DNA of 64,000 bases from assembly GCF_026191675.1 (NCBI RefSeq), contig NZ_JAKRRY010000012.1:1-64000 (forward strand), in the 5' to 3' direction. Made by a program: the position numbers and the translations under genes. Of the stretch, positions 1-7,549 are shown in pieces. Within the stretch, counting starts at the first letter, position 1, and each line of letters starts with the position of its first letter. The notes beneath the pieces were generated by a model. The model saw nothing but the letters and a program-made list of their open reading frames with translations, had not been told where the DNA came from and ran no database searches. The DNA comes from Vibrio qingdaonensis (GTDB lineage Bacteria > Pseudomonadota > Gammaproteobacteria > Enterobacterales > Vibrionaceae).

Positions 1-267
1 TTTAACACGACGTAGGTTGTTACGCAGTGTGTCTTCGCTTAGCACGAAAAGCGGGCTACCGTATTGCTCGATAAGGTCAGTGGCTTTACAGCCTCCGATT
101 AGTAGGTCGTCGCCTTGAGTGCTTAGCTCGTCAGTAGGAGTAAGGATGTTCTCTAGACGCTCAGCGTAGTTCATTGTTGCTTTTTGCTCTGCAAGCAATT
201 GTTTTTGCTCTTCAAGAACAGTGCTTAGGCGATTTACGCTTTCTTCTAGGCGGTTTTGATATTTCAT
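1..267 (-). CDS. PLP-dependent (LysA-like) amino acid decarboxylase, 5' part only
   Basis: The frame is open from an ATG at 267 to the window edge, so only the first 89 residues are visible. They start with a Gln/Glu-rich helical stretch (about residues 5-35, possibly coiled coil). A segment GSPLFVLSEDTLRNNLRRV follows, which resembles the entry to the alanine-racemase-like barrel of fold-III decarboxylases (diaminopimelate, ornithine and arginine decarboxylases). The catalytic Lys and Cys would lie outside the window, so activity and substrate cannot be judged. The gene is divergent from ptb across a 709-bp gap and may share control with it. Family assignment is moderate; substrate is unknown. 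Confidence 0.6.
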   Translation of the reverse strand, partial: MKYQNRLEESVNRLSTVLEEQKQLLAEQKATMNYAERLENILTPTDELSTQGDDLLIGGCKATDLIEQYGSPLFVLSEDTLRNNLRRVK

Positions 268-976
268 CTTCGACCCTTATTGGTAGTCAACTTTATATGT
301 AATGAGATTCAGGCACTTAAGGCCGAACGCTCTTTATTGTTTCGTTGATATTCAGTCTAGAGAAAGTCGCGTTTAAAGCACTTCACTGAGCGTCAATAAA
401 TCTTACGCTAAAAGGGGAATTAGAGTTGCAAACAAGAGGTGGGTCATTCACGAGGTGAATACTTGTGTCGCCTAACACTGAGGTGGCACTAATAAAAGTG
501 GTGAGCATAATAGGTATTGGCGGTAAAAGTGACGAGGTAAATAGCACAAGGGTTAAATACTCTAATAAAGTTACTAGCGTGTTACCTTTATTTATAAGTA
601 ACTTACCACCAGTGCTATTGCTCTTACTGGATCGAACCACGTTAATTCTTGTTTTAATATTAATGACGTCATATCGCTTTAATTCAGTGAAAGTGTGACT
701 TGAATAACGATATATAACAGTGATCAATGTTGATTCACCTGAATTATAACGGTTCAAGTGAAGTTACGGTAAAACGTTCAAAAAAATTGACTCTCAGTGA
801 AGTTAAAACCGATACCAAGTGGGCTAAATTAATTCCATCCTTTGAAAGGAATGAAAATTAAGCCGATATATTGCTCCACAGTATTAAGCGCTTTATTCCT
901 GATAAGAATCTATCGAAATAGATAAATAGAGAGCTACATATTGAGCTCGTCTATCTAATTAAAAGGTATCGCCCCT
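268..976. other. 709-bp divergent intergenic region upstream of ptb
   Basis: I find no convincing gene here: two opposed frames (383-757 minus, 465-698 plus) overlap each other and have no homology I recognise. Two copies of AGTGAAGTTA lie at 757-766 and 796-805, 39 bp apart (nearly four helical turns), and could be operator repeats. The last 70 bases can form two competing hairpins just before the ptb ribosome-binding site. Promoters for both divergent genes should lie in this gap, but I cannot place them with confidence. Confidence 0.5.
908..966 (+). promoter_or_regulatory. Leader of ptb with two mutually exclusive hairpins
   Basis: ATCTAT at 908-913 can pair with ATAGAT at 918-923 around a CGAA loop. 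Alternatively TAGATA at 919-924 can pair with TATCTA at 952-957, enclosing a second stem GAGCT/AGCTC (931-935 with 944-948). The two folds share bases 919-923, so only one can form at a time. The downstream fold ends 4-5 bases before the AAAAGG ribosome-binding site. This layout is seen directly; a role in translation or attenuation is inference. Confidence 0.4.
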
Positions 977-1912
977 ATGTACAATAAAGACTTCTTTATT
1001 AAGCAAGCTCAGAAATTCGGTAAAAAGCAACGCATGGTTGTTGCAGCAGCTCACGATGATGCAACATTAGATGCAGCGAATAATGCATTTAAAGAAGGTA
1101 TGGCTGACGTCATCCTTGTTGGTGAGCGTGCGCTAATCAATGCAGCGGCTGAGAAAGCGAACGTTGACTTGGCTAATTTCGAAATCATTGAAGCTGACGG
1201 CCTTGAAGCAACTGCAGCAGCAGCTGTAACAGCAATTGCTGAAGGTAAAGGCGACTTACTAATGAAGGGTCTAATTGACACTTCAATCCTTCTTAAAGAA
1301 GTACTTAAAAAGGAACACGGTCTACGTACCGGCAATGTTCTTAGCCACGCAGGCGTACTTTTCAAAGAAGGCGGCGATAGCTTCCACGTATTTACTGATG
1401 CAGCAATGAACATTGCTCCAACACTTGAGCAAAAGAAAGGCATCATTAAAAACGCCGTTCAACTTGCACACTCTGTTGGCATCGAAGAGCCAAAAGTAGC
1501 GAACCTATGTGCGAAAGAAAAGCCGTACGACAAAATGCCAGCAACGATGGACGCCGCTGAACTTCAAAAAATGAACCAGAATGGTGAAATTGAAGGCTGT
1601 ATCGTTTCAGGTCCTATCTCTCTAGATATCGCCGTATCTCAGTATGCAGCAAACCTCAAAGGTTGTACCGATGCGGTTGCCGGTCAAGCTGACATTCTAA
1701 TGGTTCCAAACATCGAAGTAGGCAACGTGTTTGCTAAAGCACTTCAGTACATGGCTGGTTTCAGCATGGCGGGTGTTTTACTTGGTGCTCGTATCCCAGT
1801 TGTTCTCGTTTCGCGTGCAGACGGCGAAGCTGAGAAAACCGTTTCTATCGCGCTTGCGTGTTCTGTTGCTGCTCTAAGCCAACAGAAAGAAGCTGCAGAA
1901 GTCTCTGCGTAA
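977..1912 (+). CDS. ptb: Phosphate acetyl/butyryltransferase
   Basis: This 311-residue protein belongs to the short phosphate acyltransferase family (Ptb type), which swaps CoA for phosphate on short acyl-CoAs to give acyl-phosphates in the cytosol. Family-like segments include LLMKGLIDTSILLKEVL (about residues 94-110) and the C-terminal GVLLGARIPVVLVSRADG. It lacks the long N-terminal domains of housekeeping enterobacterial Pta. An AAAAGG motif lies 10 bases before the ATG. The next gene, 38 bp downstream, is butyrate kinase, which makes an acyl-CoA to acyl-P to acid + ATP pair. Codon choice looks like that of a highly expressed gene. The acyl chain (acetyl, propionyl, butyryl or branched) cannot be told from sequence. 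Confidence 0.88.
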   Translation: MYNKDFFIKQAQKFGKKQRMVVAAAHDDATLDAANNAFKEGMADVILVGERALINAAAEKANVDLANFEIIEADGLEATAAAAVTAIAEGKGDLLMKGLIDTSILLKEVLKKEHGLRTGNVLSHAGVLFKEGGDSFHVFTDAAMNIAPTLEQKKGIIKNAVQLAHSVGIEEPKVANLCAKEKPYDKMPATMDAAELQKMNQNGEIEGCIVSGPISLDIAVSQYAANLKGCTDAVAGQADILMVPNIEVGNVFAKALQYMAGFSMAGVLLGARIPVVLVSRADGEAEKTVSIALACSVAALSQQKEAAEVSA

Positions 1913-1950
1913 TTACAAATAGAAAGTCACTAATTCAGGTTAACGAAGAA

Positions 1951-3015
1951 ATGAAAATTCTAGCTATCAACCCAGGTTCTACCTCTACAAAAATCGGTGT
2001 TTTCGAAGGCACTACTGAGCTTTTCGAAAAAACGCTACGTCACAGCGCTGAAGAATTAGCGCCATTTGGTGCGGTTGTTGCACACCAAAAAGCGTTCCGT
2101 AAAGAAGCAATTCTAGCGGCACTTGAAGAAGCTGGCGTTAAAGCGTCTGAGCTTGCAGCGGTAGCATGTCGTGGTGGCGTACTTAAGCCAATCGCTGGTG
2201 GTACTTACAAAGTTGAAGATGCCGTAATCGCAGACCTTCTAGAAGCTCAAATCCAACATCCAGCTAGCCTAGCTGCGATCATTGGTAAAGAGATTGCAGA
2301 CGAGAACGGTATCGACGCGTTCTTCACTGATGCGCCTGTTACTTACGAGCTATCTGAGCTTGCATCTTTCTCTGGCCACAAAGCGATTAAGCGTAAGGGT
2401 CGTTTCCACGCACTTAACCAAAAAGCTATCGCTCGCCAGTTCGCTGAAGAGCAAGGCAAAAAGTATGAAGACGTAAACGTCATCGTATGTCACATGGGTG
2501 GTGGTATCACTGTTGGGGCTCACATGGGCGGCCAAACTGTTGATGTAAACGACGCAGTTTCTGAAGGTCCTTTCACTCCAGAGCGTTGTGGTGACCTTCC
2601 TACTCGTGAGCTTATCGACCTTTGTTTCAGCGGCGAGTACTCGCACGCAGACATGAAAGCATTCATCCAAGGTAAAGGCGGCGCATTTAGCTACACAGGT
2701 AGCATCGACATGCGTGAAATCGAAGAGAAAGCAGAAGCTGGCGATGCTGAATTCAAGCTTGTTACTGACGCAATGGCTTACCAAGTGTCTAAGCAAATCG
2801 CTTCTATGGGTGCAGTGTTCGGTGGCGAAGCTATCGACGGTATTTTGCTAACGGGCGGCATTGCTTACAGCAAGTACATTACGGCTGAAATCGCTAAGCG
2901 TGTTGCTTTCGTAGCACCAGTGAAAACGTACCCAGGTGAAGTAGAGCTAGAAGCGCTTGTACTAGGTACATTGCGTGTAGTAAACGGCGAAGAAGCTGCT
3001 CAAACTTACGCGTAA
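1951..3015 (+). CDS. buk: Butyrate kinase
   Basis: This 354-residue protein is a member of the acetate/butyrate kinase branch of the ASKHA superfamily. It transfers phosphate from an acyl-phosphate to ADP. Visible motifs are the N-terminal phosphate loop NPGSTSTKIGVF (residues 6-17), CHMGGGITVGAH in the middle, and GGIAYSK near the C-terminus, all typical of Buk. I start at the ATG at 1951 because the alignment-like start MKILAINPGS begins there; the same frame is open upstream but overlaps ptb. It lies 38 bp after ptb and 133 bp before the aldehyde dehydrogenase, very likely in one operon. Substrate chain length is uncertain. Confidence 0.9.
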   Translation: MKILAINPGSTSTKIGVFEGTTELFEKTLRHSAEELAPFGAVVAHQKAFRKEAILAALEEAGVKASELAAVACRGGVLKPIAGGTYKVEDAVIADLLEAQIQHPASLAAIIGKEIADENGIDAFFTDAPVTYELSELASFSGHKAIKRKGRFHALNQKAIARQFAEEQGKKYEDVNVIVCHMGGGITVGAHMGGQTVDVNDAVSEGPFTPERCGDLPTRELIDLCFSGEYSHADMKAFIQGKGGAFSYTGSIDMREIEEKAEAGDAEFKLVTDAMAYQVSKQIASMGAVFGGEAIDGILLTGGIAYSKYITAEIAKRVAFVAPVKTYPGEVELEALVLGTLRVVNGEEAAQTYA

Positions 3016-3081
3016 TAAAAACTGACGCTTAATAAAATGGCAGCGCTTAATGATTGAGCGACGCCTAACTAAATAAAGATT

Positions 3082-3125
3082 AGAGCAGGCTCTAGTGCCT
3101 GCTCTGCGAAAGTGGACAACCACTT
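3082..3125 (+). promoter_or_regulatory. Tandem hairpins between buk and the aldehyde dehydrogenase gene
   Basis: A perfect 9-bp stem (AGAGCAGGC 3082-3090 with GCCTGCTCT 3097-3105) is followed by a perfect 6-bp stem (AAGTGG 3110-3115 with CCACTT 3120-3125). Neither has a T tract, so they are not intrinsic terminators. They could set differential mRNA stability or processing between the kinase and dehydrogenase parts of the operon; that role is inferred. Confidence 0.45.
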
Positions 3126-3148
3126 AATACTTTACAGAGGTAATAAAC

Positions 3149-4525
3149 ATGTCTTTTGATATCGATAATGCACAAGGTGTATTCACAACTGTTGAAGCTG
3201 CAATCGCTGCAACTCACAAAGCTCAAGTAGAATTCTACGCAACTTCAACTAAAGAAGGTCGTGAAGCAATCCTGACTGCTATGCGTGGCGCGGTTCTAGC
3301 TAAAGCTGAAGACTTCGCAAAAATGGTTCGTGAAGAAACGAAACTTGGCCGTGTTGAAGACAAAATCGCTAAGCACCAACTGACTGCTGCTAAGACTCCA
3401 GGTACTGAAGTTCTAGAAACTAAAGTATGGTCTGGCGACAACGGTATTTCTCTAGAAGAGCGCGCACCATACGGTGTGATTGGCGCGGTTACTCCAGTAA
3501 CTAACCCAACTGAAACTATCGTTAACAACGCTATCTCTATGCTAGCATCTGGTAACGCAGTAACGTTCAACGTTCACCCATCTTCAAAAGTTGTTTCAGC
3601 GGTTATGATTGACATGCTAAACAAAACTATCGTTGAAGCTGGCGGCCCTGCTAACCTAATCACTATGGTTAAAGAGCCGACTCTAGAAACGCTTAACGAA
3701 ATCGCTAAATCTCCACTAATCAACATGCTTGTTGGTACAGGTGGCCCTGGTCTAGTGAAAGCTATCCTACAATCTGGTAAAAAAGGCATCGGCGCTGGCG
3801 CTGGTAACCCACCAGTAATCGTTGATGCTTCTGCTAACCTAGACCTAGCAGCTGCTGGCGTATACGGCGGCGCATCTTTCGATAACAACCTACTTTGTAT
3901 CGGTGAGAAAGAAGTATTCGTTGAAGACGCAGTGGCTGACGAGTTCCTAGCTAAGCTAGAAGCGACGGGCGCATACGTACTTTCTGCTGAAGAAGCTGAG
4001 AAGCTAACGGCACAAATCCTGACTATGGACGAAATTGACGGTGCTAAGCCTTGTACTGCTCAAGAAATCGCTCGCGTATGGCACCCAGTTAAGCAACACG
4101 TAGGTCAAGACGCTGGTGAAATCCTGAAGTCTATCGGTGTTGAATCTGACACTCGTCTAGCGGTAATGGTTGTTGAGAACGATCACCCACTAGTACACGT
4201 TGAGCAAATGATGCCAGTACTTCCAGTGGTTCGTTGTGCAAACATCGACGAAGCTATCGAGCGCGCAGTAGCGGCAGAGCGTGGCAACAAGCACTCTTCT
4301 TGCATCTACTCTGGTAACATTGAGAACGTGACTAAGTTTGGTCGTGCAATCAACACAACTATCTTCGCTCACAACGGCCCAACACTATCTGGTGTAGGTT
4401 ACAACGCTGAAGGTACGTCAACGTTCACTATCGCTGGTCCAACTGGCGAAGGCATCACGAACGCACTGTCTTACACTCGTGCACGTCGTTTTGCTATCGC
4501 TCAAGGCGGTCTACGTATCGTTTAA
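3149..4525 (+). CDS. CoA-acylating aldehyde dehydrogenase (EutE/PduP-like)
   Basis: This 458-residue protein resembles the EutE/PduP group, which oxidises an aldehyde with NAD and CoA to an acyl-CoA (or runs in reverse). The catalytic cysteine is in FDNNLLCIGEKEVF (Cys250), matching the FDNNxxCxxEKE pattern of the group. PVTNPTETIVNNAI (about 116-129) is part of the nucleotide/CoA-binding region. The N-terminus has no obvious microcompartment-targeting extension of the PduP type, and no shell genes are nearby, so the enzyme is probably free in the cytosol. An AGAGG motif precedes the ATG. With Ptb and Buk it would complete an aldehyde to acyl-CoA to acyl-P to acid route that yields ATP and NADH. 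The aldehyde is unknown. Confidence 0.88.
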   Translation: MSFDIDNAQGVFTTVEAAIAATHKAQVEFYATSTKEGREAILTAMRGAVLAKAEDFAKMVREETKLGRVEDKIAKHQLTAAKTPGTEVLETKVWSGDNGISLEERAPYGVIGAVTPVTNPTETIVNNAISMLASGNAVTFNVHPSSKVVSAVMIDMLNKTIVEAGGPANLITMVKEPTLETLNEIAKSPLINMLVGTGGPGLVKAILQSGKKGIGAGAGNPPVIVDASANLDLAAAGVYGGASFDNNLLCIGEKEVFVEDAVADEFLAKLEATGAYVLSAEEAEKLTAQILTMDEIDGAKPCTAQEIARVWHPVKQHVGQDAGEILKSIGVESDTRLAVMVVENDHPLVHVEQMMPVLPVVRCANIDEAIERAVAAERGNKHSSCIYSGNIENVTKFGRAINTTIFAHNGPTLSGVGYNAEGTSTFTIAGPTGEGITNALSYTRARRFAIAQGGLRIV

Positions 4526-4551
4526 TCAATTTACCCCGATTGATGACAACG

Positions 4552-4582
4552 AAAAAGCCGAAGCATTTTGCTTCGGCTTTTA
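4552..4582. terminator. Bidirectional intrinsic terminator
   Basis: An inverted repeat AAAAGCCGAAGCA / TGCTTCGGCTTTT with a 3-base TTT loop is flanked by A and T runs. It can end the ptb-buk-dehydrogenase transcript on the plus strand and the LysR gene on the minus strand. Confidence 0.85.
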
Positions 4583-4602
4583 TCGTTTAAGAGGGGAAGA
4601 GC

Positions 4603-4631
4603 GGTTCTATGGTTCTAGGTTCTAGGTTCTA
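4603..4631. repeat. GGTTCTA heptamer tandem repeat
   Basis: Three exact GGTTCTA units lie at 4611-4631, with a fourth copy at 4603-4609 separated by one extra T. They fall between the terminator and the LysR stop codon, so they are non-coding. Such short units are prone to copy-number change. Confidence 0.75.
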
Positions 4632-4666
4632 GGTCAGAGTGGTGCCTGGTTCCTAGGTGGTGTCAT

Positions 4667-5548
4667 CTAGAACAAATCGTAAATGCCTTCTTCTATTCCG
4701 TCGATCAGTGATTGGCGTGTCTCAACTGTGTGATCATTCGGGCGCGACATCTCGCCAAAACTTTCGAAATACATTCCGTTGGGGTGTTTCACCACAACTA
4801 AGTGTTCTTGCCTTAATTGATGCTTTACCAATGTTTCAGGAATAATCGCCCATCCTAAGTTATCAACAACGGCTTCTAATACCTCTTGGTGGTTAGAAAA
4901 GCTAATTGTGCTACTTGAAATTGGTCGGAAGTCCTCGTGGATCTCTTCAAATAAATGCGACAAAACGATTTGGCGATGAGCACTAATGTCAGTAGACGTG
5001 ACGTTATTTAATTGCGCTAAGGGGTGCTTAGGAGAGCAGACCGCCATCATTCGAATTCGATGTAACGAGCGAACTTTGATTTGAGGATCATCACCAGAGC
5101 TAAAGACTAACCCGTAGCCAAGTTCGACATGCCCATCTTTTACTAGCGTTGGAATATCCGCGCTTGACGCTTTGATGGCCGTTAGTGATAAATGGGGAAA
5201 GTTGTCCGATAGGGCAACGAGCTGCTGACGCCAAAAGGTAGAGGGTAGCGTATCGTCATAGGCAATACGTATTTTGTCGCTGTCCCCTTGGCGAAACTGT
5301 TCTGCTTTGGAATATAGGCTTTCCGCCATGTTTAATATATTACGGCAGTCGGGAAGTAAGGCTTGTCCGGCGTCGTTGAGCACGAGCCTATTACGGGTTC
5401 TTTCAAATAGTTCAACACCAAGCTCATCTTCTAGACTAGATAGAGCCATGCTTAGTGAAGTGCGGGTCTTGCCCATCATGGTGGCAACTTTGGTTAACGA
5501 GCCATGTTCGGCAGTTAATGCAAATACGCGCAGTTTAGTTAGGTTCAT
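4667..5548 (-). CDS. LysR-family transcriptional regulator
   Basis: This 293-residue protein has the LysR-type N-terminal winged helix (about residues 1-60, including GSLTKVATMMGKTRTSLSMA and LGVELFERTRNRLVLNDAG) followed by a periplasmic-binding-like effector domain. I use the ATG at 5548 (MNLTKLRVF), which has GGAG 9 bases upstream; the same frame could start 20 codons earlier but without family support. It is divergent from the first MFS transporter across 347 bp and convergent with the dehydrogenase operon. By the usual LysR arrangement it likely controls the transporter, and perhaps the ptb operon. The effector is unknown. Confidence 0.9.
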   Translation of the reverse strand: MNLTKLRVFALTAEHGSLTKVATMMGKTRTSLSMALSSLEDELGVELFERTRNRLVLNDAGQALLPDCRNILNMAESLYSKAEQFRQGDSDKIRIAYDDTLPSTFWRQQLVALSDNFPHLSLTAIKASSADIPTLVKDGHVELGYGLVFSSGDDPQIKVRSLHRIRMMAVCSPKHPLAQLNNVTSTDISAHRQIVLSHLFEEIHEDFRPISSSTISFSNHQEVLEAVVDNLGWAIIPETLVKHQLRQEHLVVVKHPNGMYFESFGEMSRPNDHTVETRQSLIDGIEEGIYDLF

Positions 5549-5895
5549 AAGGTAGGCTCCAGCCTTAAATGTAGCGATATTCTGATCCGCTACTATTATT
5601 TTTATCATCTCTTTTTAGAGTATAGCAATATTGGCACTGAGTGAAGCGTTATGTTGACAGTGGCGTCCGGACCCTATATCACTTTATAGGTAGAGTCACT
5701 ATGATGAATTTGATTAATAAGCTTACCAATTAAATGGCTATTAATTTGGCTTTGATGATAACGATAAGCGCCAGATTATAAGTTCAAAAAACGAAATTGT
5801 TAAGCTTACTTATAAAGTGTAAAAAATGGATTTTTTTTTGCGGTTTATTTTTGTCTATTCACACTACATAGTGATTTACCTACGAGGTCTGTAAT
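5549..5895. promoter_or_regulatory. Divergent LysR / MFS control region
   Basis: This 347-bp AT-rich gap has no gene. CACTTTATA at 5680-5688 recurs inverted as TATAAAGTG at 5811-5819, and a near-palindrome CACTACATAGTG lies at 5862-5873 just before the MFS ribosome-binding site. A run of nine T residues at 5831-5839 precedes GCGGTTTATT (5840-5849), which is also found before the second MFS gene. Any of these could be LysR or promoter elements; none is proven. Confidence 0.4.
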
Positions 5896-7149
5896 ATGTT
5901 GAAAAAACTTGGCTTAGAAGGCTGGTTCTCAGCGCATTTTGCTTATGGCATAGTTCAAATCGTATTTATACCAATGATGGTGCCGTCTTTTATTCTTGCG
6001 CGCACGGGGAGTGCGACTCAAGCCGGCCTTGCAATGGGGTTATTTGGTATTGCGGGGTTATTAGCGCCGTTAATTGGTTTAATGGCTGATAAATTTAAAG
6101 CACACCGACTCACACAGGCATTAGGCTTGATTGCTTATATGCTAGCGGGTGGTTGTTTTGTCATTGCTGGCGAAAACTTCACATTAATGGCGGCCGGTTC
6201 TGTACTTTTTGGTGCTGGCTCTGCGATTATGCTGATGCTTAACCCTGTATTTATTACCTTTGCTGGTCATGATGCGAAAACAGAAGCTATGAAGCTGGGG
6301 CGTATGTCTCAGGTTCTGATTGTTGGCTCTTTGCTTTCTGGTATCGGGCTTGCAGCAGTCACTGACGCAGGCTGGACGTACGAAGCACGTTTCATTGCGA
6401 TGATTATTGCGGTAGCGGTACTTTTCGTCATCACCATTGCGACTAACAAGGCCGCCGCTCAACGCATTATTGATAATGCAGATGCGATGGCAGCAGAGGC
6501 GGCGAAAGAAGACGCACCGAAAGTGAGCTTATTTAAAGTCCTATTTTCTAACTTCGGTCTGTTTTTAGTTGCGGTTGGTATTTTATGTGCTGGCCAAGGG
6601 GCATTTCAGGCTCAATATCCAAACTTGATGGAAAATGGCTACGGTGTAGCACAGTCTCTATCTGCAGCAACCTTGTCTGTTGCCGCTGTACTTGGTTTGT
6701 TCGTTCTAGTACTTGCTGAAAAATTTGTTGCCAAATATGGCTCTATTAGCTTGTTTAAGCTGTGTGCTGTAATTTCTATCGCGGTGATTGGTGCGCTTTA
6801 CTTCATTGCTGAAGCCGCTATGGTTCTACCGTACCTCATTCCACTGGCTTTGGTGTTAGTGTACTTACAAGGCATTACTATTACAGATATGATTTCTCCT
6901 GCAATCGCAGCTCGTTTAACACTTGTTGGCGGTGGTTACACTCAAGGTTTGATGATGTTCTTTATCTCACTAGGTTTTGGCTTAGGGAGTGTGGTAAGTG
7001 GTGTAGCCGTTGATGGTTACGGGTGGTCAGCGCTTCCTCTTGCTATATTAGGATTGACGGTCATTTCTTATGTTTGCATCTTGATCGTTGCTAGTAAGCA
7101 AAAAAAGCAATTGGCTGATGAGCAAGCAAGTCACCAAGCTACGGCTTAA
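5896..7149 (+). CDS. MFS transporter, copy 1
   Basis: This 417-residue polytopic membrane protein has about 12 hydrophobic helices. A charged central loop (around residues 195-215) divides two halves. GLMADKFKAHRL (about 62-73), in the loop between helices 2 and 3, matches the MFS signature position, and the fold is typical of solute:proton symporters or antiporters. The first 51 residues are identical to those of the second copy downstream. GAGG lies about 9 bases before the ATG. Position beside the LysR gene and the aldehyde/acid enzymes suggests import of the pathway substrate or export of its acid product; the substrate itself cannot be read from the sequence. Confidence 0.85.
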   Translation: MLKKLGLEGWFSAHFAYGIVQIVFIPMMVPSFILARTGSATQAGLAMGLFGIAGLLAPLIGLMADKFKAHRLTQALGLIAYMLAGGCFVIAGENFTLMAAGSVLFGAGSAIMLMLNPVFITFAGHDAKTEAMKLGRMSQVLIVGSLLSGIGLAAVTDAGWTYEARFIAMIIAVAVLFVITIATNKAAAQRIIDNADAMAAEAAKEDAPKVSLFKVLFSNFGLFLVAVGILCAGQGAFQAQYPNLMENGYGVAQSLSAATLSVAAVLGLFVLVLAEKFVAKYGSISLFKLCAVISIAVIGALYFIAEAAMVLPYLIPLALVLVYLQGITITDMISPAIAARLTLVGGGYTQGLMMFFISLGFGLGSVVSGVAVDGYGWSALPLAILGLTVISYVCILIVASKQKKQLADEQASHQATA

Positions 7150-7200
7150 TACTTAATACTTAATACTTAATACTTAATACTTAATACTTAATACTTAATA
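7145..7200. repeat. Eight perfect copies of a 7-bp repeat (CTTAATA)
   Basis: Eight uninterrupted CTTAATA units (56 bp) begin two bases before the MFS stop codon, so the first unit supplies the TAA. Later units are non-coding and lie before the terminator. Perfect identity of all units suggests recent expansion or an unstable variable-number locus. Confidence 0.9.
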
Positions 7201-7220
7201 GCTAAGTAGCTTGTGAGAGA

Positions 7221-7252
7221 AAAGCGTGGTCTTATGACCACGCTTTTTTTTT
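7221..7252 (+). terminator. Intrinsic terminator of MFS copy 1
   Basis: An AAAGCGTGGTC / GACCACGCTTT stem is followed by a run of T residues. It separates the two transporter genes, so each is likely a distinct transcription unit. Confidence 0.88.
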
Positions 7253-7549
7253 GATCTAACGAAGGCATATGCACACCGTTAGGTTAGCAAAGTGTTTTTA
7301 GTGTGCGGTTAGTGTTAATTTATCGTTGGATTATGTTGTGTCGGGGTTGTGGGTTATGTAGGTAACATACTAATCGTACTAGCGCGCTTCCCTCGTGTTA
7401 CTTCTATGGATAATAAAGACAATTATAATCGCGATCATATAGAAGATGGACCGCTTTGATAGTGGGTCTGAATTAGTATTGTTCGTCATTTTTGTTGTGC
7501 GGTTTATTCGCCGTTACCTAAAGTGGACAATGACATTAGAGGTCGTAAC
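7253..7549. promoter_or_regulatory. Upstream region of MFS copy 2
   Basis: About 300 bp without a gene between the terminator and the second transporter. GCGGTTTATT at 7499-7508 matches the same decamer before copy 1, at nearly the same distance from the start (51 versus 56 bp). The GAGGTC-GTAA-ATG context of the start codon is also conserved between the two copies. Shared control is plausible but inferred. Confidence 0.4.

Noticed and set aside
465..698. 77-codon plus-strand frame in the same region
   Set aside because: Mirror-type overlap with the opposite frame and no family features.
383..757. 124-codon minus-strand frame in the ptb upstream region
   Set aside because: It has no recognised similarity, no clear ribosome-binding site and overlaps another chance frame; it also spans likely operator repeats.
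7145..7200. CRISPR-like array
   Set aside because: The units are 7 bp with no spacers; it is a simple tandem repeat. No CRISPR-like array exists elsewhere in the window.
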